From NCBI GenBank assembly GCA_035253585.1, contig DATFBY010000149.1:1-64000 (forward strand): a DNA stretch of 64,000 nt, written 5' to 3'. Below are positions 62,342 to 64,000 of this stretch, piece after piece. The DNA comes from DATFBY01 sp035253585. Lineage in GTDB: Bacteria > Gemmatimonadota > Gemmatimonadetes > Gemmatimonadales > Gemmatimonadaceae. Numbering within the stretch: the stretch's first letter is position 1; each line of letters begins with the position of its first letter. A program made the position numbers and the translations under genes. The notes under the pieces were generated by a model. That model saw only the letters and a list, made by a program, of their open reading frames with translations, was not told the DNA's origin and searched no databases.

Positions 62342-62925
62342 CAGTTCCCCACCGCCTTGCTCACCATCTCGGCGTGTTCAGTGTGCGCCACGAACGCCGG
62401 TCGGACACTCACCAGCAACGCCTTGAGCTCGGCGTTCGATGCGCTCGGGATCAACGCGCTGTCCACGGCGCCCAGCGCCGTCTTGTGATAGGCAACTTCA
62501 TTGGCGATGTACGCCCGGTCGAACTCCGCGCCGCTCTTCTTCGCCAGCGCGGCGCGCGTGTCATCGGCGCCCTTGGTGAGGCCGGTGCTGGTCTCGTTCG
62601 GCACCGGCGTGAGCTTGAGCTTCGTTGCCAGCTCGACGGCCGCGTTGTTCACGCCGTTGTGATCGGTCACCATCTGCTGCGCGAACTTTCGGATTTCGGG
62701 ATTCTGCGACTTCTGAAGCGCGAGCTCCGCGTTCTTGATGTCGATGGTGTTCGCCGCGAGGACGATGGCCGCGATGTTCGCGTCCGTGAGCGCCGGTGAC
62801 GCCGCCGCCCCATCCGCGGCGGTGCCGGCATCATACGCCGAGCTCATCTGCATCGAGCCGGCCGACGTGCAGGCGGTGAGGATGACACTGGCAAGGAGTG
62901 CGAGAGAAATGCGAGTCAGCGACAT
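62341..62925 (-). CDS. DUF4142 lipoprotein
   Basis: 194 aa from ATG 62925 with GAGGAG upstream. Lipoprotein signal (ALLASVILTAC), then the DUF4142 helical domain: NIAAIVLAANTIDIKNAELA, FAQQMVTDHNGVNNAAVELA and YHKTALGAVDSALIPS. DUF4142 proteins are periplasmic helical bundles of unknown role, often beside stress genes. It precedes the cupredoxin gene with one-base overlap. The region 62926-63050 would contain its promoter and that of the divergent sigma-factor gene. Confidence 0.9.
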   Translation of the reverse strand: MSLTRISLALLASVILTACTSAGSMQMSSAYDAGTAADGAAASPALTDANIAAIVLAANTIDIKNAELALQKSQNPEIRKFAQQMVTDHNGVNNAAVELATKLKLTPVPNETSTGLTKGADDTRAALAKKSGAEFDRAYIANEVAYHKTALGAVDSALIPSASNAELKALLVSVRPAFVAHTEHAEMVSKAVGN

Positions 62926-63050
62926 GAGAAGCTCCTCGTTCTGATTGGGTGAATGAATTGCTTGGGTGTATCTACGACGGCTCGCGGTAATCGGATCTCT
63001 CGTGGCGCGCTCCACTGGCGCCTCTATTTCGCCCCCCTACATTGGCCCGG

Positions 63051-63689
63051 ATGAATCCGTCTCCGTCTTCCAGCACGTATGGAACTGGAACGGGAACCGA
63101 GCGCGATACCACGCTCGTCCGTCGGATGGCGGACGGCGATGAGACTGCGCTGGGGGCTCTCTATGATCGGTGGATCACCTTGGTGCATTCGCTAGCGGTG
63201 CACCTTCTGCGCGATGCGCAGGAAGCGGAGGAGGTAGTCGAGGAAACGTTCTGGCAAGCGTGGCGTCAGGCGGCTCGCTACGACGCGTCGCGCGGCGCGG
63301 TCTCGACATGGCTCACGACGATCGCTCGAAGTCGGGCGCTCGATCGTCTTCGTGCGCGTCGACGTGTACGGGAAGAACCGTGGTCGCAGCTGGCGCCCGA
63401 CGTCGAAACCGAGCGGATGCTGCCGGCAAGCGAGGGAGAAAAAGATCCGCTCGCCCGCGCCGAAGCAGCCGAGCGTCGAACGTTGGTGCGCTCCGCGCTC
63501 GACAGCCTGCCGCCGGAGCAGCGCGAAGTACTCGAGATGTCGTACTTCGGCGGTTTGAGTCAGAGCGAGATCGCCGAGCGCACCGGGCTACCGCTGGGCA
63601 CGGTGAAGACGCGAGCGCGGCTGGCGCTCGACAAGCTGCGTGACCGATTGGCCGTGCTCCACGAAGGCGCACCTGGAGGAACGAAGTGA
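63051..63689 (+). CDS. ECF RNA polymerase sigma factor
   Basis: 212 aa from ATG 63051 (a TTG nine bases earlier is in frame). Sigma2 region with FDRWITLVHSLAVHLL-type (here LYDRWITLVHSLAVHLLRD) and TFWQAWRQAARYDASRGAVS; sigma4 with LPPEQREVLEMSYFGGLSQS and TGLPLGTVKTRARLALDKL. It directs RNA polymerase to an ECF regulon; the adjacent anti-sigma gene overlaps its stop by four bases (GTGA), the standard pairing. Confidence 0.93.
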   Translation: MNPSPSSSTYGTGTGTERDTTLVRRMADGDETALGALYDRWITLVHSLAVHLLRDAQEAEEVVEETFWQAWRQAARYDASRGAVSTWLTTIARSRALDRLRARRRVREEPWSQLAPDVETERMLPASEGEKDPLARAEAAERRTLVRSALDSLPPEQREVLEMSYFGGLSQSEIAERTGLPLGTVKTRARLALDKLRDRLAVLHEGAPGGTK

Positions 63690-64000
63690 GGCACGACGAA
63701 GCACGAGAGATGATGGCCGAGCTGGCGCTGGACGCGCTGTCCGCCGAAGAGCGGGAGCGTGTTCGGGCGCACATCTCTTCGTGTACGGAGTGCCAGCGCG
63801 AGCTCGCGTCGCTCGAAGACGCCGTCGGTGCGCTGGCGTACGCCGCGCCCGTCGTCCCGCTTCATGCGTCACGCTGCGACCCGATGCGCCAGCGACTGGT
63901 TGGTCGCGCCGCTGCCGAGCGCGAATCGAAGTCGGGCGCGGCTCCCGGTGGAGACGTGACTCCACTGCGATCGATGCAGCGCACCGATGCGCGACCGAGT
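63686..64000 (+). CDS. Anti-sigma factor (zinc-finger type), partial
   Basis: At least 105 codons, cut by the window end. GTG 63686 overlaps the sigma stop and has GGAGGA six bases upstream. The N-terminus has a compact helical part with AHISSCTECQRELASLEDA, the His-x3-Cys-x2-Cys motif of zinc-binding anti-sigma (ZAS) factors. It should bind and silence the upstream ECF factor. The membrane part, if any, lies beyond the window. Confidence 0.88.
   Translation, partial: MRHDEAREMMAELALDALSAEERERVRAHISSCTECQRELASLEDAVGALAYAAPVVPLHASRCDPMRQRLVGRAAAERESKSGAAPGGDVTPLRSMQRTDARPS

Overview
The window is about 64 kb of GC-rich (roughly two-thirds G+C) bacterial chromosome, almost fully coding, with many ATGA/GTGA stop-start overlaps and GTG or TTG starts. 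Gene content (split transketolase, SUF operon with SufR, Rieske protein, SufS and SufU, Tad pilus, YfhO-type membrane protein, DUF4142 and SWIB proteins, lipoproteins, LytS/LytTR pair) points to a soil-type Gram-negative lineage; Gemmatimonadota is my best guess, inferred from gene content only. No rRNA, tRNA, CRISPR array, prophage or classical insertion sequence was seen, and no gene-free stretch exceeds 300 bases. || LAYOUT. 0.1-4.2 kb: two-subunit transketolase, small membrane protein, LytS-type kinase and LytTR regulator. 4.2-8.8 kb: ferredoxin, 2Fe-2S and molybdopterin subunits of a xanthine dehydrogenase-family hydroxylase, YhbY, secreted JAB-like protein. 9-10.5 kb: thiC with TPP riboswitch. 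10.6-16 kb: glycan/lipid-sugar operon (methyltransferase, GT4, YfhO-like, GT2). 16.1-19.1 kb: lipoprotein, FAD subunit (PaoB-like) of the Mo hydroxylase, double-FHA protein. 19.3-25.8 kb: sufR-sufB-sufC-sufD-Rieske-sufS-sufU. 25.8-29.7 kb: YceI, YciI, DinB, Ser/Thr kinase with C-terminal repeats. 29.7-37.6 kb: flavoprotein, membrane protein, WtpABC-like tungstate/molybdate transporter, NatAB-like ABC exporter. 37.6-48.8 kb: complete Tad/Flp pilus operon (flp, tadV, tadE, cpaB, secretin, tadZ, tadA, tadB, tadC, tadG-like, plus a degenerate-JAB protein). 49-54.9 kb: PMT-like glycosyltransferase and a stress/redox operon with OsmC-like, GroES-like, bacilliredoxin and YqjD/YqjE/DUF3618 proteins. 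55-64 kb: secreted proteins, exported RidA, hybrid histidine kinase, lepB, histone-like SWIB protein, cupredoxin, DUF4142, ECF sigma and its anti-sigma (cut by the window end). || HIGHLIGHTS. (1) The OsmC-like gene has an in-frame TGA exactly where the family has its peroxidatic cysteine, followed at a fitting distance by a stem-loop with the features of a bacterial SECIS: a candidate selenoprotein. (2) Eight copies of an apparently undescribed element: long inverted repeats whose arms are tandem 7-bp units, sometimes nested around an intrinsic terminator, and once sitting in frame inside the Mo-hydroxylase gene as a 30-codon insertion. (3) A 9-mer, GCCTRACGA, occurs about once per 2 kb on both strands, mostly inside genes and often forcing rare TTA codons, a density like that of DNA uptake or chromosome-architecture motifs. 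|| HOW THE GENES FIT. SUF genes build Fe-S clusters needed by the ferredoxin, ThiC, the Mo hydroxylase and SufR itself; WtpABC would import the metal for the Mo/W cofactor; glycan genes and the Tad operon build surface structures; the stress cluster and the sensor kinases suggest a bacterium tuned to oxidative and envelope stress.
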